Position numbers and translations under genes: made by a program
In this document: positions 38,276 through 50,728 of the stretch, piece after piece
Numbering within the stretch: position 1 is the first letter of the stretch
Layout: each line of letters begins with the position of its first letter
Notes under the pieces: model-generated
Database searches by the model: none
Told to the model about the DNA's origin: nothing
The model's input: the letters and a program-made list of their open reading frames with translations, nothing else
NCBI RefSeq assembly: GCF_004551525.1
Contig: NZ_SATR01000013.1
Span: forward strand, 58,785-122,784
Direction: 5' to 3'
DNA length: 64,000 nucleotides
Source: Vibrio ouci
GTDB lineage: Bacteria > Pseudomonadota > Gammaproteobacteria > Enterobacterales > Vibrionaceae

Positions 38276-41200
38276 TTACTGGGCTTGAACGCGCAGTTCT
38301 GCAGCGCTGCGACTTTGGTGACCAAGCAGAGTGTTAAGATCTGCCGCTTTTGGTTTCACCAAGTAGAACTTTGGAATCCATTCATCAAAGTTCGCCAAAA
38401 TATCTTCAGCATGCACGGAGCCGGTTTCTTCTAGGTGCTCCGCGATTAGACCACGTAGATGTTCTTGGTGAATGTGTAAGTCAGATAGGGCAACTGCCTC
38501 AACGGACTCTTCATTTACGCGGCCTTGGAAGTCCTCATTCTTATCCAAGACGTAAGCAAAACCACCTGTCATACCTGCGCCGAAGTTAACACCTGTAGCG
38601 CCAAGTATCGCGACAATGCCACCTGTCATGTATTCACACGCATTGTCGCCAGCGCCTTCAATCACAGCAATCGTGCCTGAGTTACGTACGCCGAAACGCT
38701 CACCAGCGGTACCAGCGGCAAATAACTTACCTCCGGTTGCACCGTATAGGCAGGTATTACCAATGATGGTCGCTTCATTACACTTAAACGCCGTACCTTG
38801 GTGGGGTTTGATGACGATCTTGCCGCCTGCCATACCTTTACCAACGTAGTCGTTGGCATCACCGGTTAGATAAAGCTCAACGCCGCCAGCATTCCATACG
38901 CCGAAAGACTGTCCAGCTGTACCATCAAGGTGGAGCTTGATTGGCTTGGCAGCCATGCCTTGGTTGCCATAACGCTTGGCGATTTCACCAGATAGGCGCG
39001 CACCAATTGAACGGTCGGTATTGATGACGTTATAGAAGAAGTCTGCGGATTGCTTCGCTTCCACAGCGGCTAATGCGTCTTCAATAATCTGTTGGTTGAG
39101 CTCTGCTTTATCAAACGGCGCGTTAGGCTCCGTCCAGTAAACAGGGTGTCCTTGCGGTGACACTGGCGCTTCCAAGATATTTGAAAGGTCGAGTTTGCTC
39201 TGCTTGGCTGTCATCCCTTCTACTGCTTCCAGTAGGTCGGTACGGCCAATTAAGTCAGTCAGTTTCTCAACACCAAGCTCAGCCAGCAGCTCACGCACCT
39301 CATCAGCTAGGCCGACAAAGTAGTTCATCACCATTTCAGGTAGGCCTTTGAAATACTCTCTACGTAGGGTGTCATCTTGGGTTGCAACACCGGTCGCACA
39401 GTTATTTAGGTGACAGATACGTAAGAACTTACAGCCCATTGCCACCATAGGCGCGGTACCAAAGCCAAAGCTCTCAGCACCTAAGATAGCGGCCTTCACT
39501 ACATCAAGACCTGTTTTTAAGCCACCATCGACTTGAAGGCGGATCTTATGGCGCAGGCCATTTACGACTAGTGCTTGCTGAGTTTCAGCTAGACCTAGTT
39601 CCCATGGGCTACCTGCGTATTTTACTGAGGTCAGTGGGCTCGCCGCAGTACCACCGTCATAGCCGGAGATGGTGATAAGGTCGGCATAAGCTTTGGCTAC
39701 ACCAGTGGCGATAGTACCAACGCCTGGCTCAGAGACCAGTTTTACCGAAACCAGAGCTTTCGGGTTTACTTGCTTAAGATCGAAGATCAGCTGGGCCAAG
39801 TCTTCAATTGAGTAAATGTCGTGGTGAGGTGGCGGTGAAATTAGTGTCACGCCCTGTACTGAGTAACGAAGTTTAGCGATTTCAGCGGTTACTTTATGAC
39901 CCGGTAGCTGACCACCTTCACCAGGTTTTGCACCTTGCGCCACTTTAATTTGCAGCACATCGGCGTTGGTTAGGTAGTGCGGTGTAACGCCAAAGCGGCC
40001 AGAAGCAATCTGCTTAATGCGCGAGTTACGTTCAGTGCCAAAGCGACGTGGGTCTTCACCACCTTCACCTGAGTTCGAGTAGCCACCTAAGCGGTTCATT
40101 GCAGTGGCAAGTGCTTCGTGTGCTTCTGGGCTGAGTGCACCAATAGACATTGCCGCCGAGTCGAAACGCTTAAACAATTCGGTACTTGGTTCTATCTTCT
40201 CAAGCGGAAGAGGTGCATCAGTCTTTTTCAATTGCATTAAGTCACGCAACATCGCAGTCGGGCGTTCATTTACCTGCTTAGCAAAGCTCTTATAGTCTGA
40301 TGACTCGCCAGATTTGACCGCTTGTTGCAGAGTGCCGACCACATCAGGGTTGTAAGCATGATACTCGCCGCCGTGAACGTATTTGAGTAACCCACCATGT
40401 TCAATCGGTTTACGTTTAGCCCATGCTTTGCGAGATAAGTTGTAGATGTCTTGCTCGAAATCCTCGAAGTTGGCACCTTGAATACGAGTCGTAACACCCT
40501 TAAAGCACAAGTTAACCACATCTTGGCTTAGACCAACCGCTTCAAACAGTTGTGAGCAGCGGTAAGAAGCAACCGTCGAGATACCCATCTTCGACATGAT
40601 CTTATACAGACCCTTGTTGATGCCGTACTGGTAGTTCTGCATCACTTCACGGTAGCTCTTATCAATACCACCGTCGTCGATCACTTTACCCAGCGCCTCG
40701 TAGGCTAGGTATGGGTAGACGGCAGTCGCGCCAAAACCAAGTAAAACGGCAAATTGGTGAGGGTCACGTACCGTACCAGTTTCAGCAATGATGTTGGCAT
40801 CGCAGCGGAGGTTGGCGTCAATAAGGCGGCTTTGCACAGCGCCGACCGCCATCGCTGCTGGAATAGGTAGCAAGCCTTTTTTCAGGTTACGGTCTGATAA
40901 AACAACTAGAACAGTGCCATCTTGGACCACTTCGACCGCTTGGTCACACAGGTCCTGAATCGCCTTCTCTAGACCTTTCTCTTCAGGATCGTAATTAATA
41001 TCTAAGATTGTGCTGCGGTAATGCTCGTCATTCAGTTCGAGCAACTGCTGCATATCAGAGTAGAGCAGAACTGGTGAGCCAAATGTCACGCGGTGGGCGT
41101 GTCCATCCGTTTCACAGAAGACATTCATCTCTTGGCCAATACTGGTTGCCAGAGACATAACATGCTTTTCACGTAGCGGGTCGATTGGCGGGTTAGTCAC

Positions 41201-42739
41201 CTGAGCAAACTTCTGGCGGAAATAGTCAGTGACTAAACGCTCTTTAGAAGAAAGCACCGCCATAGGGGTATCATCACCCATTGAACCGACAGCTTCTTGG
41301 CCCATATCACCAAGTACGCGTAGCACTTGATCGACTTCCTCGTTGCTCATCGCAAACTGTTTCTGGTAAGTCTTAAGCTGGTCATCGGCGAAGCTGCGTT
41401 CACCCACTTTATCATCCGGTAATTCGGAGAATGGGGTCAGCTTGTGGACGTTGTTGTCCATCCATTCTCGATAAGGGTGGCGGCCTTTAAGGTCATTATC
41501 AATTTCGCTCGATTGCCATAGTTTACCGCGGCGAGTATCCACAACCAGAAGTTCACCTGGACCGACGCGGCCCTTCTCGGCAACTTCATCTGGTGCGTAA
41601 TCCCAAATGCCGACTTCAGAAGCGAGGGTGATGAGTTTGTCTTTAGTAATGACATAGCGGGCAGGCCGCAGGCCGTTACGGTCTAAGTTACATGCTGCGT
41701 AGCGACCGTCAGATAGAACAATACCAGCAGGGCCATCCCAAGGTTCCATATGTTTGGAGTTAAAGTCGTAGAAGGCGCGCAGTTCAGGGTCCATATCTGG
41801 GTGGTTTTGCCATGCTGGCGGAACCAGCATGCGCATCGCACGGAAGATATCCATACCGCCGGCTAAGAACAGATCTAACATATTATCGAGACTTGAAGAG
41901 TCCGACCCTGTTTCATTCACGAATGGCGCAGCGGTCTTGAGATCCGGCAACAGCGGCGACGAAAACTTGTAGGCACGCGCACGCGCCCATTGGCGGTTAC
42001 CTTCAATAGTATTGATTTCGCCATTGTGCGCTAAGTAGCGGAATGGCTGAGCAAGTGGCCAGCGTGGTTGAGTGTTGGTTGAGAAGCGCTGGTGGAACAG
42101 ACAGATCGCTGACTCCATACGAAGATCAGCGAGATCCAAGTAGAAGCGTGGCAGATCCGCAGGCATACATAGCCCTTTGTAGACCATAACTTGAGTCGAC
42201 AAACTACAGATATAGAAGTCACTATCATCAGTGATCTGCTTCTCAATACGTCGGCGAGCAATATAGAGGCGACGTTCAATATCGCGTTCGCGCCAACCTG
42301 CTGGAGCAGAAATAAAAACTTGCTGAATATTTGGCAGCGAATCTGCTGCAATTGGGCCAAGCACAGCTGAGTTAGTCGGGACTTCACGCCAACCTGAAAC
42401 GGTCAAGGTTTCTTGCGCAAGCTCTTGGTTTATAACGTCTTTAGCTGACTGTGCTTTAGCTGGGTCTTGGTTGAAGAAAATCATACCGACAGCATATTGC
42501 TTGCCAAGGTTAAAGCCATTTTCTTCAGCGATTAAACGTAGGTAAGAGTCCGGTTTTTGTAGCAATAGGCCACAACCATCACCGGTTTTTCCATCTGCTG
42601 CGATACCGCCGCGGTGAGTCATGCGATCAAGTGCTGAAATAGCGGTACGTACCAATTTGTGGCTTGGTTCACCTTCCATGTGTGCAATCAAGCCAAATCC
42701 ACAGTTATCTTTTTCAAGATTAGGATCATATAGAGCCAT
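38276..42739 (-). CDS. gltB: glutamate synthase (NADPH) large subunit, enterobacterial type
   Basis: GltB transfers the amide nitrogen of glutamine to 2-oxoglutarate. The 1487 residues comprise a class II glutamine amidotransferase domain (nucleophile Cys13 in [10 protein letters not shown] after removal of a short propeptide), a central domain, the FMN/2-oxoglutarate synthase domain with the 3Fe-4S cysteines in [12 protein letters not shown], and the C-terminal GXGXG beta-helix repeats ([20 protein letters not shown] and neighbours). It matches E. coli GltB but with a shorter N-terminal extension. GGGAG precedes the ATG. It forms the downstream of two tandem gltBD units. Confidence 0.97.
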   Translation of the reverse strand: MALYDPNLEKDNCGFGLIAHMEGEPSHKLVRTAISALDRMTHRGGIAADGKTGDGCGLLLQKPDSYLRLIAEENGFNLGKQYAVGMIFFNQDPAKAQSAKDVINQELAQETLTVSGWREVPTNSAVLGPIAADSLPNIQQVFISAPAGWRERDIERRLYIARRRIEKQITDDSDFYICSLSTQVMVYKGLCMPADLPRFYLDLADLRMESAICLFHQRFSTNTQPRWPLAQPFRYLAHNGEINTIEGNRQWARARAYKFSSPLLPDLKTAAPFVNETGSDSSSLDNMLDLFLAGGMDIFRAMRMLVPPAWQNHPDMDPELRAFYDFNSKHMEPWDGPAGIVLSDGRYAACNLDRNGLRPARYVITKDKLITLASEVGIWDYAPDEVAEKGRVGPGELLVVDTRRGKLWQSSEIDNDLKGRHPYREWMDNNVHKLTPFSELPDDKVGERSFADDQLKTYQKQFAMSNEEVDQVLRVLGDMGQEAVGSMGDDTPMAVLSSKERLVTDYFRQKFAQVTNPPIDPLREKHVMSLATSIGQEMNVFCETDGHAHRVTFGSPVLLYSDMQQLLELNDEHYRSTILDINYDPEEKGLEKAIQDLCDQAVEVVQDGTVLVVLSDRNLKKGLLPIPAAMAVGAVQSRLIDANLRCDANIIAETGTVRDPHQFAVLLGFGATAVYPYLAYEALGKVIDDGGIDKSYREVMQNYQYGINKGLYKIMSKMGISTVASYRCSQLFEAVGLSQDVVNLCFKGVTTRIQGANFEDFEQDIYNLSRKAWAKRKPIEHGGLLKYVHGGEYHAYNPDVVGTLQQAVKSGESSDYKSFAKQVNERPTAMLRDLMQLKKTDAPLPLEKIEPSTELFKRFDSAAMSIGALSPEAHEALATAMNRLGGYSNSGEGGEDPRRFGTERNSRIKQIASGRFGVTPHYLTNADVLQIKVAQGAKPGEGGQLPGHKVTAEIAKLRYSVQGVTLISPPPHHDIYSIEDLAQLIFDLKQVNPKALVSVKLVSEPGVGTIATGVAKAYADLITISGYDGGTAASPLTSVKYAGSPWELGLAETQQALVVNGLRHKIRLQVDGGLKTGLDVVKAAILGAESFGFGTAPMVAMGCKFLRICHLNNCATGVATQDDTLRREYFKGLPEMVMNYFVGLADEVRELLAELGVEKLTDLIGRTDLLEAVEGMTAKQSKLDLSNILEAPVSPQGHPVYWTEPNAPFDKAELNQQIIEDALAAVEAKQSADFFYNVINTDRSIGARLSGEIAKRYGNQGMAAKPIKLHLDGTAGQSFGVWNAGGVELYLTGDANDYVGKGMAGGKIVIKPHQGTAFKCNEATIIGNTCLYGATGGKLFAAGTAGERFGVRNSGTIAVIEGAGDNACEYMTGGIVAILGATGVNFGAGMTGGFAYVLDKNEDFQGRVNEESVEAVALSDLHIHQEHLRGLIAEHLEETGSVHAEDILANFDEWIPKFYLVKPKAADLNTLLGHQSRSAAELRVQAQ

Positions 42740-43060
42740 TGCAATTCTCCCTTTGCTTCACCTGTCTCCCGACAGAACTACCAACATTAAAAGGGTTGGT
42801 ATATATGACTAACTATTCGTTCTAATTGTTATTATTTGTATAAATATGCACTAAATTCCGTTAGAACTATTAACAAATATTGAGGAAATAATTTTCATCG
42901 ACTTCACAACGTATAGGTTATTATGAAAAAGGTCAAGTTCTTGGTGGAAAATCATGCTAATGTGCGATTTACCACTTAATACGCTGTAATAGTCTATATA
43001 ATTCAGAAGCTTAAGGTTTCTAATGTTACAATTTTGCAACATTATCTGTTTCGGGGAAAT
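42740..43060 (-). promoter_or_regulatory. gltB upstream region (first operon)
   Basis: About 320 A/T-rich bases with no gene. Visible are the inverted repeat CCAAC / GTTGG (42781-42799) close to the gltB start and GTTCTAA (42819-42825) facing TTAGAAC (42861-42867). I found no core promoter I would defend by eye. Confidence 0.4.
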
Positions 43061-43087
43061 AAAAAAGACCAGCACAATGTACTGGTC
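43061..43087 (-). terminator. terminator of the second gltBD operon
   Basis: On the minus strand GACCAG-TACATTGTG-CTGGTC is followed by T6, 81 bases after the gltD stop. It separates the two glutamate synthase units. Confidence 0.88.
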
Positions 43088-43168
43088 AAATCATAAAGTT
43101 TGGAAGGATTGTTCATTTAATCTTTACCACCCAGAATCTACTAAGGAAGTAGCTCGGGTGGCTAGAGA

Positions 43169-44638
43169 TTATGCAGATAGCATCAATGAGTCTGCTTTTG
43201 CTTCTAGGTTTGAATTACCCATTAGGTAATCATCAACGGCGATAGCACATTCACGGCCTTCGTTGATACAACGTACAACCAAAGACTGGCCAGTACGCAT
43301 ATCACCTGCGGCAAAGACACCTTTTTGGTTAGTCGCAAAACCTTCAGTAGCGACGTTACCGCGCTCATCAAGCTTGATATCTAGCTGAGCAAGTACGCCC
43401 GTTGGTTCTGGGTGTAAAAAGCCCATCGCTAGGAATGCCATATCACACGGGATAACACGTTCGCTACCTTCTACTTCTTTGAAGCTTGGACGCTCACCTG
43501 GTTTTGCATCTTGCCATACGATGTCAGCAAGACGTAGACCGGTTACTTCGCCTTTATCATTACCGACAAACTCTTTAGTCAGAATGTTCCAATGACGATC
43601 GACACCTTCTTCATGTGAAGTGGATGTGCGAAGAATCATTGGGTACTGAGGCCAAGGCATATTCGCTGGGCGCTTTTCTGGTGGAATCGGCATGATTTCA
43701 ACTTGAGTGACGCTTGCTGCTTTATGACGATTAGACGTACCAACACAGTCAGAGCCGGTATCACCACCGCCGATAACCACAACATGCTTACCTTTTGCGT
43801 GAATTTCTTCAGTTTTCAGGTCCATGCCGTTTGCACGGCGGTTGTTTTGGCCTAGGAATTCCATCGCAAAGTGAACACCTTTAAGTTGACGTCCTGGTAC
43901 TGGAAGGTCACGAGGAACCGTTGAGCCACCAGTCAGTAGTACCACATCAAATTCTTGACGTAGTTGCTGCGCATTCACATCAACACCAATGTGTTGGTTC
44001 ACTTTGAACTCAACACCAGCTTCAGCCATAAGATTGACCTTGCGATCAATCACATCCATGCCTAGTTTGAAATCTGGAATGCCGAAACGCAGTAGACCAC
44101 CGACTTTTTCATCACGCTCAAATACTGTCACCGAATGACCAGCACTGTTCAGCTGTTCAGCTGCGGCAAGGCCCGCTGGGCCTGAACCGATAATAGCGAT
44201 GGTTTTACCTGTGCGTGAGCGAGGCGTTTTAGGTTTTGCGTACCCTTCACGGTACGCAGTTTCTACAATGGTTTTTTCGATATTACAGATAGTGATTGGG
44301 TCTTGGTTGATACCTAATACACAAGCACTTTCACATGGAGCAGGACATACTCGACCCGTGAACTCAGGGAAGTTGTTGGTTGAACTTAGGATGTTCCACG
44401 CTTCTTCCCAGCTATCACGGTAAACCGCGTCGTTGAACTCAGGGATGATGTTACCAATCGGACAACCGTTGTGACAGAAAGGAACACCACAGTCCATACA
44501 ACGAGAAGCCTGAGTATTGATCTTGTCACCAAACTCTTCGTTAAGAACGAATTCTTTGTTGTTTTCAATACGAACTGATGGATCGATCTTCTGAGGAAGC
44601 TCGCGACCATGTTCTAAAAATCCAGTAGGCTTACCCAT
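43169..44638 (-). CDS. gltD: glutamate synthase small subunit, second type
   Basis: This is the FAD/NAD(P)H and Fe-S subunit of a second glutamate synthase. The 489 residues have the cysteine clusters [17 protein letters not shown] and [10 protein letters not shown], the FAD motif [26 protein letters not shown] and [17 protein letters not shown]. The sequence is clearly different from the other gltD in this window and resembles the form found outside enterobacteria (Pseudomonas or Gram-positive type). Its ATG overlaps the stop of its gltB partner by one base (TAATG), with GGAGG upstream. Confidence 0.95.
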   Translation of the reverse strand: MGKPTGFLEHGRELPQKIDPSVRIENNKEFVLNEEFGDKINTQASRCMDCGVPFCHNGCPIGNIIPEFNDAVYRDSWEEAWNILSSTNNFPEFTGRVCPAPCESACVLGINQDPITICNIEKTIVETAYREGYAKPKTPRSRTGKTIAIIGSGPAGLAAAEQLNSAGHSVTVFERDEKVGGLLRFGIPDFKLGMDVIDRKVNLMAEAGVEFKVNQHIGVDVNAQQLRQEFDVVLLTGGSTVPRDLPVPGRQLKGVHFAMEFLGQNNRRANGMDLKTEEIHAKGKHVVVIGGGDTGSDCVGTSNRHKAASVTQVEIMPIPPEKRPANMPWPQYPMILRTSTSHEEGVDRHWNILTKEFVGNDKGEVTGLRLADIVWQDAKPGERPSFKEVEGSERVIPCDMAFLAMGFLHPEPTGVLAQLDIKLDERGNVATEGFATNQKGVFAAGDMRTGQSLVVRCINEGRECAIAVDDYLMGNSNLEAKADSLMLSA

Positions 44639-47600
44639 TATACTGCCTCCACTTGTTCCGTTTGTGCTTGCTCTGCTTCAGCCTTACGCTTTAGAAGTAC
44701 CGCTTTGTAGTCACGCGGCATTACCTTAACCATAGAGGCTAGGCTTGCTTCAAAGTTATCAAGGAAAGACTGAGCAACTTCACTTCCTGTGAATTGAACT
44801 TGCTTGGTTAGCATCTCTTTCAGTAGTTCGCGATCTTCTGCTTCGATTGGGTCTAGGTCAACCAGCTCTGGGTTGAGCTTAGTTTCAAAGTCACCAGACT
44901 TGTCCCAAACGTAAGCTACACCGCCACTCATACCTGCCGCAAAGTTGCGACCTGTTGAGCCAAGGATTACTGCAACACCACCAGTCATGTATTCACAACC
45001 ATGGTCACCGACGCCTTCAACAACGACTTTCGCACCTGAGTTACGAACACAGAAACGTTCACCAGCCATACCGCGAATGTAAGACTCACCTGAAGTTGCA
45101 CCGTAGAAACATACGTTACCAACGACGATGTTGTCTTCAGCGACAATGGTTGATTTCGCGTCTGGGTAAAGCACTAGCGTACCGCCAGATAGACCTTTAC
45201 CCCAGTAGTCATTTGCATCACCTTCCACTTCGAACTTCACGCCCTTAGCAAGGAAAGCACCGAATGACTGACCCGCACTGCCGTTGAACTTAACGTTCAT
45301 TGGCTGAGGTAGGCCTGCGTCTTTGTAAACCTTAGAGATTTCGTTTGACAGCATGGTACCCACAGAGCGGTCCGTGTTGATGATAGGGAATTCAGCGTTG
45401 ACTGCTTCACCTTTCTCAAGCGCAGGAATAGCCGCTTGAATCAACTTACGGTCGAGAACGTCTTCTAGGTTGTGGTTTTGCTGCGTTTGGTTATAAACGC
45501 CATCGTCTTCACGCGCTTGCTCAATATGTAGAACAGGCGTTAGATCTAAGTTCTTGTACTTCCAGTGGCCGATATCATCACGAACTTTCAGTTTGTGTGA
45601 TTGACCAACCATCTCTTCGATAGTGCGGTAGCCAAGCTCAGCCATCACTTCACGTAGGCCTTCAGCCATGTACTGGAAGAAGGTTACGACATCTTCTACG
45701 CGGCCATCGAAGCGCTCACGTAGTGTCTTGTTCTGCGTTGCGATACCAACTGGACAGGTGTTCTTATGACACTTACGCATCATGATACAGCCTTCAACAA
45801 CCAATGCGGCCGTTGCCACGCCCCATTCTTCAGCGCCAAGTAGGGTTGCTACTGCTAGGTCGCGAGGGGTTTTCATCTGACCATCAGACTGAACCACAAT
45901 ACGGTTACGTAGGCCGTTCTTTAGAAGCGTTTGGTGCGTTTCCGCTAGACCCAGTTCCCAAGGTAGACCTGTGTGACGGATAGATGACATCGGGGATGCA
46001 CCTGTACCACCATCAAAACCTGCAATAAGAACAACGTCAGCTTTCGCTTTCGCTACACCAGAGGCGATCGTACCAACGCCCGCTTCCGATACTAGCTTCA
46101 CGTTGACACGGCCAGCGCGGTTAGCGTTTTTCAAGTCGTAGATTAGCTGAGCCAAATCTTCGATCGAGTAGATATCGTGGTGTGGCGGTGGCGAGATTAG
46201 ACCTACGCCTGGAGTCGAGTGACGCGTTGCACCGATCCAGTCATCAACCTTATCACCTGGTAGCTGACCACCTTCACCTGGTTTCGCACCTTGAGCCATC
46301 TTGATCTGTAGTTCATCAGCGTTAGTTAGGTAGTAAGACGTTACACCAAAGCGACCTGATGCAACCTGTTTGATTGCAGAGCGTTCCCAATCACCGTTTT
46401 CTTTACGTTCGAAACGCGTTGGGTCTTCACCACCTTCACCAGAGTTAGATTTCGCGCCAATACGGTTCATCGCAACAGCCAGTGTTGAGTGCGCTTCGTA
46501 AGAGATAGAACCGAATGACATTGCACCTGTCGCGAAACGCTTAAGGATGTTTTCGATTGGCTCTACTTCTTCTAGCGGGATCGAACCTGCTGGGTTCTTA
46601 ACAAAGTCGAGTTGGCTACGTAGCGTTGCTGCGTTATCGCCTTGGTCATCCACCGCTTTCGCGTATTTCTTAAACTGAGCGTAGTCTTTGTTACGAGTTG
46701 ACTCTTGCAGTAGTGAGATAGTTTCAGGGTTAAACAGGTGCTTTTCACCACGCTGTTTCCACTGGTAAACACCACCCACATCAAGAACTTGTACTGGGAT
46801 TTCACGAGTTGGGTAACCGATACGGTGACGTACTAGGACTTCCTTAGCGATGTCATCAATCGTGAGACCTTGGATACGTGAAACGGTACCCGTGAAGTAT
46901 TTATCAACAACAGACTTGCTGATACCCAGCGCTTCAAAGATCTGTGCACCGTGGTAAGACTGCAGCGTAGAGATACCCATCTTCGAGAAGATCTTCAGTA
47001 GGCCGCCGTTGATAGATTGACGGTAGTTCTCAAATAGCTCACGAATATTGGTTTCAGGATCAAGCTTCTTGGTGCGTTGCAGTTCAACCATAGTTTCGAT
47101 AACTAGGTATGGGTTGACTGCGTTTGCGCCGTAACCGATTAGTGTTGCGAAGTGGTGCGTCTCACGCGCATCACCGGTCTCTACCACAATGTCACACTTC
47201 GCACGTAAACCTTTACGGATTAGGTGGTGGTGAACTGCGCCAACCGCCAGCATTGCTGGAATCGCGGCATGGTTAGAGTTAACAGCACGGTCAGTCAGTA
47301 GGATGATTGAGTAACCATCGATTACTGCGTCTTCGGCATACTGACAGATACGCTTCAGCGCTCGCTCTAATTTGCCTTCGTCTTCACTTGCTTGGAACAC
47401 GATGTCTAGTGTCTTCGCTTGAAGGTGCTCGTTATCGATAGCACGTAGCTTCTCTAGCTCTGAGTTAGACAGAACTGGCGACTCAAGCTCTACTTTCTGG
47501 CAGTGTTCTGGAGACTCAGCAAGCAGGTTCTGATCTTTACCTAGGTAAGTGTTCAGAGACATAACCATACGCTCACGAATCGGGTCGATTGGCGGGTTGG

Positions 47601-49185
47601 TTACCTGAGCAAATAGCTGTTTAAAGTAGTTTGATAGATGTTGTGACTGGTGCGAAAGAATCGCTAGTGGCCAGTCGGCACCCATTGCAGAAAGCGGCTC
47701 TTTGCCATCTTTCGCCATAGGTACGATGATTTCGTTCACTTCTTCAGAGCTAACACCGAACGCTTGCTGCTTGTGCAGTAGCTTCTCAGGTGAAGGCTGG
47801 CTGAATTCGTTGCTCGCATCTGGCAGTTTCTTCAGGCTCAGAAGGTTCTCTTCAACCCACTTTTCGTATGGTTGCGCTGATGCAATGTCATCTTTCACTT
47901 CTTCGTCAGAAATGATGCGACCTTGCTCTAGGTCAGCAACGAAGATACGACCTGGTTGTAGACGACCGCGGAACTCTACGTTCTCTGGTTCAATCTCAAC
48001 AACGCCAGACTCAGAAGCCATCACTAGGAAGTCATCTTTAGTCACTGTGTAGCGAGAAGGGCGTAGACCGTTACGGTCAAGGGTTGCACCTACTTGAACA
48101 CCGTCAGTGAAACACACCGATGCTGGGCCATCCCATGGTTCCATAACATTCGCGTGGTATTGGTAGAACGCGCGGCGAGTTGGATCCATGTTTTTGTTTT
48201 CTTGCCATGCTTCAGGGATCATCATCATTAGCGCATGTGGCAGGCTACGACCAGATAGAACTAGGAGCTCTAGCGCCATATCGAAGTTTGATGAATCTGA
48301 GCTGCCTTCCTGACAGATAGGCAGTAGCATGTCGATCTCTGCTTGAGTAAACAAGTCAGATTCGATGATTGCTTCACGGGCTTTCATCCAGTTCAGGTTA
48401 CCGCGAACTGTGTTGATTTCACCATTGTGAGCAATGTAACGGAAAGGCTGAGCAAGACGCCAGCGTGGGAATGTATTGGTAGAAAAACGAGAGTGAACCA
48501 GTGCTAGTGCACTCACCATCGTTGGATTCTGTAAATCTAAGAAGTACTGAGGTACTTGCTCTGTGGTTAGCTGACCTTTGTACACCACGGTCTTGTAAGA
48601 CATTGAGTTGATGTAGAAGTCGTCACCAATGTTCGACACGCTTTCTAAACATACGCGTACAGTGTAGTTACGTAGTACGTATAGTTTACGTTCTAACTCT
48701 TCAGGAGTGATACTAGGACCACCAGAGATAAACACATGCTCAAACTGAGGCTCAGTGCTTAGTGGGTCAGCACCAATCATTGAGTTGTCAGTTGGTAGAA
48801 CACGGTAACCAATCACGTCTAGTTCAAGGCGTTTAGCATTACGTTCTAGAATGTCGCGACATTGTGCGCGTTTGTGTTCGTCTTTAGGGAAAAGTACGAC
48901 ACCTACACCGTATTTCTCAAATGAAGGCAGCTTAATACCAAGCTTAACGGCTTCTTCTAAAAGAAATTCGTGAGGTTTTTGTAGCAAGATACCGGCACCG
49001 TCACCAGAGCAAGGGTCACACCCTTGACCGCCACGGTGTTCCATACGTGCAAGCATATCCAATGCTTGCGTCACTACTTCGTGCGATTTGCGGTTTTTAA
49101 GGTGAGCAACAAAACCGATACCACAAGCGTCATGCTCCAGTTCTGGAGTATATAGACCTTGTGAACTTTGCTCTCTATCTACCAT
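44638..49185 (-). CDS. gltB: glutamate synthase large subunit, second type
   Basis: This second GOGAT large subunit has 1515 residues. It begins [29 protein letters not shown] with the amidotransferase nucleophile at Cys21. It has the FMN-domain stretches [12 protein letters not shown] and [16 protein letters not shown], 3Fe-4S cysteines in [15 protein letters not shown], and C-terminal GXGXG repeats. ATG 49185 with GGAAGGA upstream was chosen; the longer frame starts at a TTG. It is only distantly similar to the enterobacterial-type gltB next door, so the pair is not a recent duplication. Confidence 0.96.
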   Translation of the reverse strand: MVDREQSSQGLYTPELEHDACGIGFVAHLKNRKSHEVVTQALDMLARMEHRGGQGCDPCSGDGAGILLQKPHEFLLEEAVKLGIKLPSFEKYGVGVVLFPKDEHKRAQCRDILERNAKRLELDVIGYRVLPTDNSMIGADPLSTEPQFEHVFISGGPSITPEELERKLYVLRNYTVRVCLESVSNIGDDFYINSMSYKTVVYKGQLTTEQVPQYFLDLQNPTMVSALALVHSRFSTNTFPRWRLAQPFRYIAHNGEINTVRGNLNWMKAREAIIESDLFTQAEIDMLLPICQEGSSDSSNFDMALELLVLSGRSLPHALMMMIPEAWQENKNMDPTRRAFYQYHANVMEPWDGPASVCFTDGVQVGATLDRNGLRPSRYTVTKDDFLVMASESGVVEIEPENVEFRGRLQPGRIFVADLEQGRIISDEEVKDDIASAQPYEKWVEENLLSLKKLPDASNEFSQPSPEKLLHKQQAFGVSSEEVNEIIVPMAKDGKEPLSAMGADWPLAILSHQSQHLSNYFKQLFAQVTNPPIDPIRERMVMSLNTYLGKDQNLLAESPEHCQKVELESPVLSNSELEKLRAIDNEHLQAKTLDIVFQASEDEGKLERALKRICQYAEDAVIDGYSIILLTDRAVNSNHAAIPAMLAVGAVHHHLIRKGLRAKCDIVVETGDARETHHFATLIGYGANAVNPYLVIETMVELQRTKKLDPETNIRELFENYRQSINGGLLKIFSKMGISTLQSYHGAQIFEALGISKSVVDKYFTGTVSRIQGLTIDDIAKEVLVRHRIGYPTREIPVQVLDVGGVYQWKQRGEKHLFNPETISLLQESTRNKDYAQFKKYAKAVDDQGDNAATLRSQLDFVKNPAGSIPLEEVEPIENILKRFATGAMSFGSISYEAHSTLAVAMNRIGAKSNSGEGGEDPTRFERKENGDWERSAIKQVASGRFGVTSYYLTNADELQIKMAQGAKPGEGGQLPGDKVDDWIGATRHSTPGVGLISPPPHHDIYSIEDLAQLIYDLKNANRAGRVNVKLVSEAGVGTIASGVAKAKADVVLIAGFDGGTGASPMSSIRHTGLPWELGLAETHQTLLKNGLRNRIVVQSDGQMKTPRDLAVATLLGAEEWGVATAALVVEGCIMMRKCHKNTCPVGIATQNKTLRERFDGRVEDVVTFFQYMAEGLREVMAELGYRTIEEMVGQSHKLKVRDDIGHWKYKNLDLTPVLHIEQAREDDGVYNQTQQNHNLEDVLDRKLIQAAIPALEKGEAVNAEFPIINTDRSVGTMLSNEISKVYKDAGLPQPMNVKFNGSAGQSFGAFLAKGVKFEVEGDANDYWGKGLSGGTLVLYPDAKSTIVAEDNIVVGNVCFYGATSGESYIRGMAGERFCVRNSGAKVVVEGVGDHGCEYMTGGVAVILGSTGRNFAAGMSGGVAYVWDKSGDFETKLNPELVDLDPIEAEDRELLKEMLTKQVQFTGSEVAQSFLDNFEASLASMVKVMPRDYKAVLLKRKAEAEQAQTEQVEAV

Positions 49186-49719
49186 GGATACATCCTTCCA
49201 GTTCAAATAGGCGCAATTGGGCTAGTCGAAACTAGTTCTACGTCCTGTCCTTTATTTTTATGATTCGAAGTCGCCTAGGTTGGTGACTTTGATTCCATTC
49301 CGTATCTCGCAGGAAAAATATTGCGAGAAAAACAATCCTTGGTGTAATCCATTTTTTTGTATCACAATCTAGTGATTTATATAGGTAGGAGTTGGAAAAC
49401 ACCGATGTTTCGCCGACTTTCTATGTAATTTAAAATACATAAAACAGCAAAATCTGTAAGTATCCTACAATTTAGTTAGGCGGAAATGCAATCAAAACTC
49501 GACTCTGTTGCCCACTTTTTTCGTCGTTTAAATGAATAATATGTTTAACTTTTGCGTAACAATTGGCCTGGGGCACGTTATTTCTGCATGTTTATTGACT
49601 TTGCTTAACTTATCGCCTGTTTGAAATCGTTACATTCCACGCTCGATTATTTTTCAAAACTGTAATTAAATTACATTAATCTTAATGATATTCATTTCGA
49701 TCTACGGGTAAGAGTTAAT
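49186..49719. promoter_or_regulatory. divergent gltB (second) / yhcC intergenic region
   Basis: 534 bases with no gene. TCTCGCA (49305-49311) and TGCGAGA (49322-49328) are perfect inverted arms ten bases apart. ATCAC-AATCTA-GTGAT (49361-49376) is a second palindrome. Both lie 120-190 bases upstream of the gltB start and are candidate operators or leader hairpins. E. coli gltB and yhcC are also divergent, with Lrp acting there; I cannot identify Lrp sites by eye. Confidence 0.5.
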
Positions 49720-50664
49720 ATGCAACTTCATGAGCTGGTCAACACTATTGGGCAAGACTTACAACGTCGTTACGGAGAAAAGGTCCACAAGCTGACTTTG
49801 CACGGCGGTTTTAGCTGTCCCAATCGCGATGGCACCATAGGTCGCGGCGGTTGTACGTTTTGCAATGTAGCGTCATTTGCAGACGAAGAGGCTCAAGTAA
49901 AAAGCATTCATGATCAGTTGATTGATCGCGCAGGTGAGATTGATCGAGCGAAGAAATATCTCGCTTACTTTCAAGCCTACACCAGCACATATGCAGAAGT
50001 TCAAGTTCTGAAGAACATGTATGAGGAAGCATTAAAAGCGGCGGACATCGTTGGTTTATGTGTCGGTACTCGTCCCGATTGCGTGCCTGATGCGGTGCTA
50101 GATCTATTATCTGGCTATGTCGAGCAGGGATACGAGATTTGGTTGGAATTAGGGCTGCAGACTGCAAATAATCAGACGCTGAAACGTATTAACCGTGGTC
50201 ATGACTTTAAATGCTATGCCGAGATTACCCAGCGAGCTCGCGCGTTAGGGATCAAGGTTTGTACACATTTAATTGTCGGTTTACCCAAAGAGACGCGAGA
50301 AGATAACGTCGCTACGATGGAGCAAGTAGTGGCGGTCGGGACCGATGGTATTAAGTTGCATGGCTTACACATTGTTGAAGGCAGTACCATGGCCAAGGCT
50401 TGGAAAGCAGGGCGACTGGAAGCACCTGAGCTTGACGAGTATGTCTCAATTGCCAGTGAAATGATCCGCATGACGCCACCAGAGGTGGTTTATCACCGTG
50501 TCTCCTCAGCGGCGAGAAGGCCAACGTTACTTGCGCCATTATGGTGTGAAAATCGCTGGTTAGCTATGACTGAGATTGGCCGCGCTTTGAACCGTGATGG
50601 GGCTCAGGGGACACTAATCAATCAAGCGTTTATATATACAAAACCAATATTAAAGGCTGAATAG
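49720..50664 (+). CDS. yhcC: radical SAM protein of the TIGR01212/YhcC family
   Basis: This is a predicted radical S-adenosylmethionine enzyme of 314 residues, very similar to E. coli YhcC. The 4Fe-4S/SAM motif is CPNRDGTIGRGGCTFC near residues 33-48, a long-spaced CX14-CXXC variant typical of this subfamily. Other stretches are CVGTRPDCVPDAVLD, LELGLQTA and RRPTLLAPLWCENRW. The substrate is not established to my knowledge. As in E. coli it is divergent from gltB and precedes arcB, but here a diguanylate cyclase gene lies between. Confidence 0.93.
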   Translation: MQLHELVNTIGQDLQRRYGEKVHKLTLHGGFSCPNRDGTIGRGGCTFCNVASFADEEAQVKSIHDQLIDRAGEIDRAKKYLAYFQAYTSTYAEVQVLKNMYEEALKAADIVGLCVGTRPDCVPDAVLDLLSGYVEQGYEIWLELGLQTANNQTLKRINRGHDFKCYAEITQRARALGIKVCTHLIVGLPKETREDNVATMEQVVAVGTDGIKLHGLHIVEGSTMAKAWKAGRLEAPELDEYVSIASEMIRMTPPEVVYHRVSSAARRPTLLAPLWCENRWLAMTEIGRALNRDGAQGTLINQAFIYTKPILKAE

Positions 50665-50728
50665 TAAGCAATAAGCTGATATCTTTTGTACCCTTACAAT
50701 GGGTATGTCATAGAGTTTGAGTGTTGGG

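Noticed and set aside
43023..43229. 68-codon plus-strand ORF between the two glt operons
   Set aside because: It runs through the gltD terminator and into the antisense of gltD, with no ribosome site and no recognisable product.
49361..49376. Possible CRP site in the gltB/yhcC gap
   Set aside because: The palindrome reads ATCAC...GTGAT, the opposite polarity to TGTGA...TCACA.
49567..49590. Possible sigma-54 promoter (GGGGCACG followed by TGCA) upstream of yhcC
   Set aside because: The spacing between the GG and GC elements is two bases too long for the sigma-54 consensus, and the -12 TTGC is not intact.
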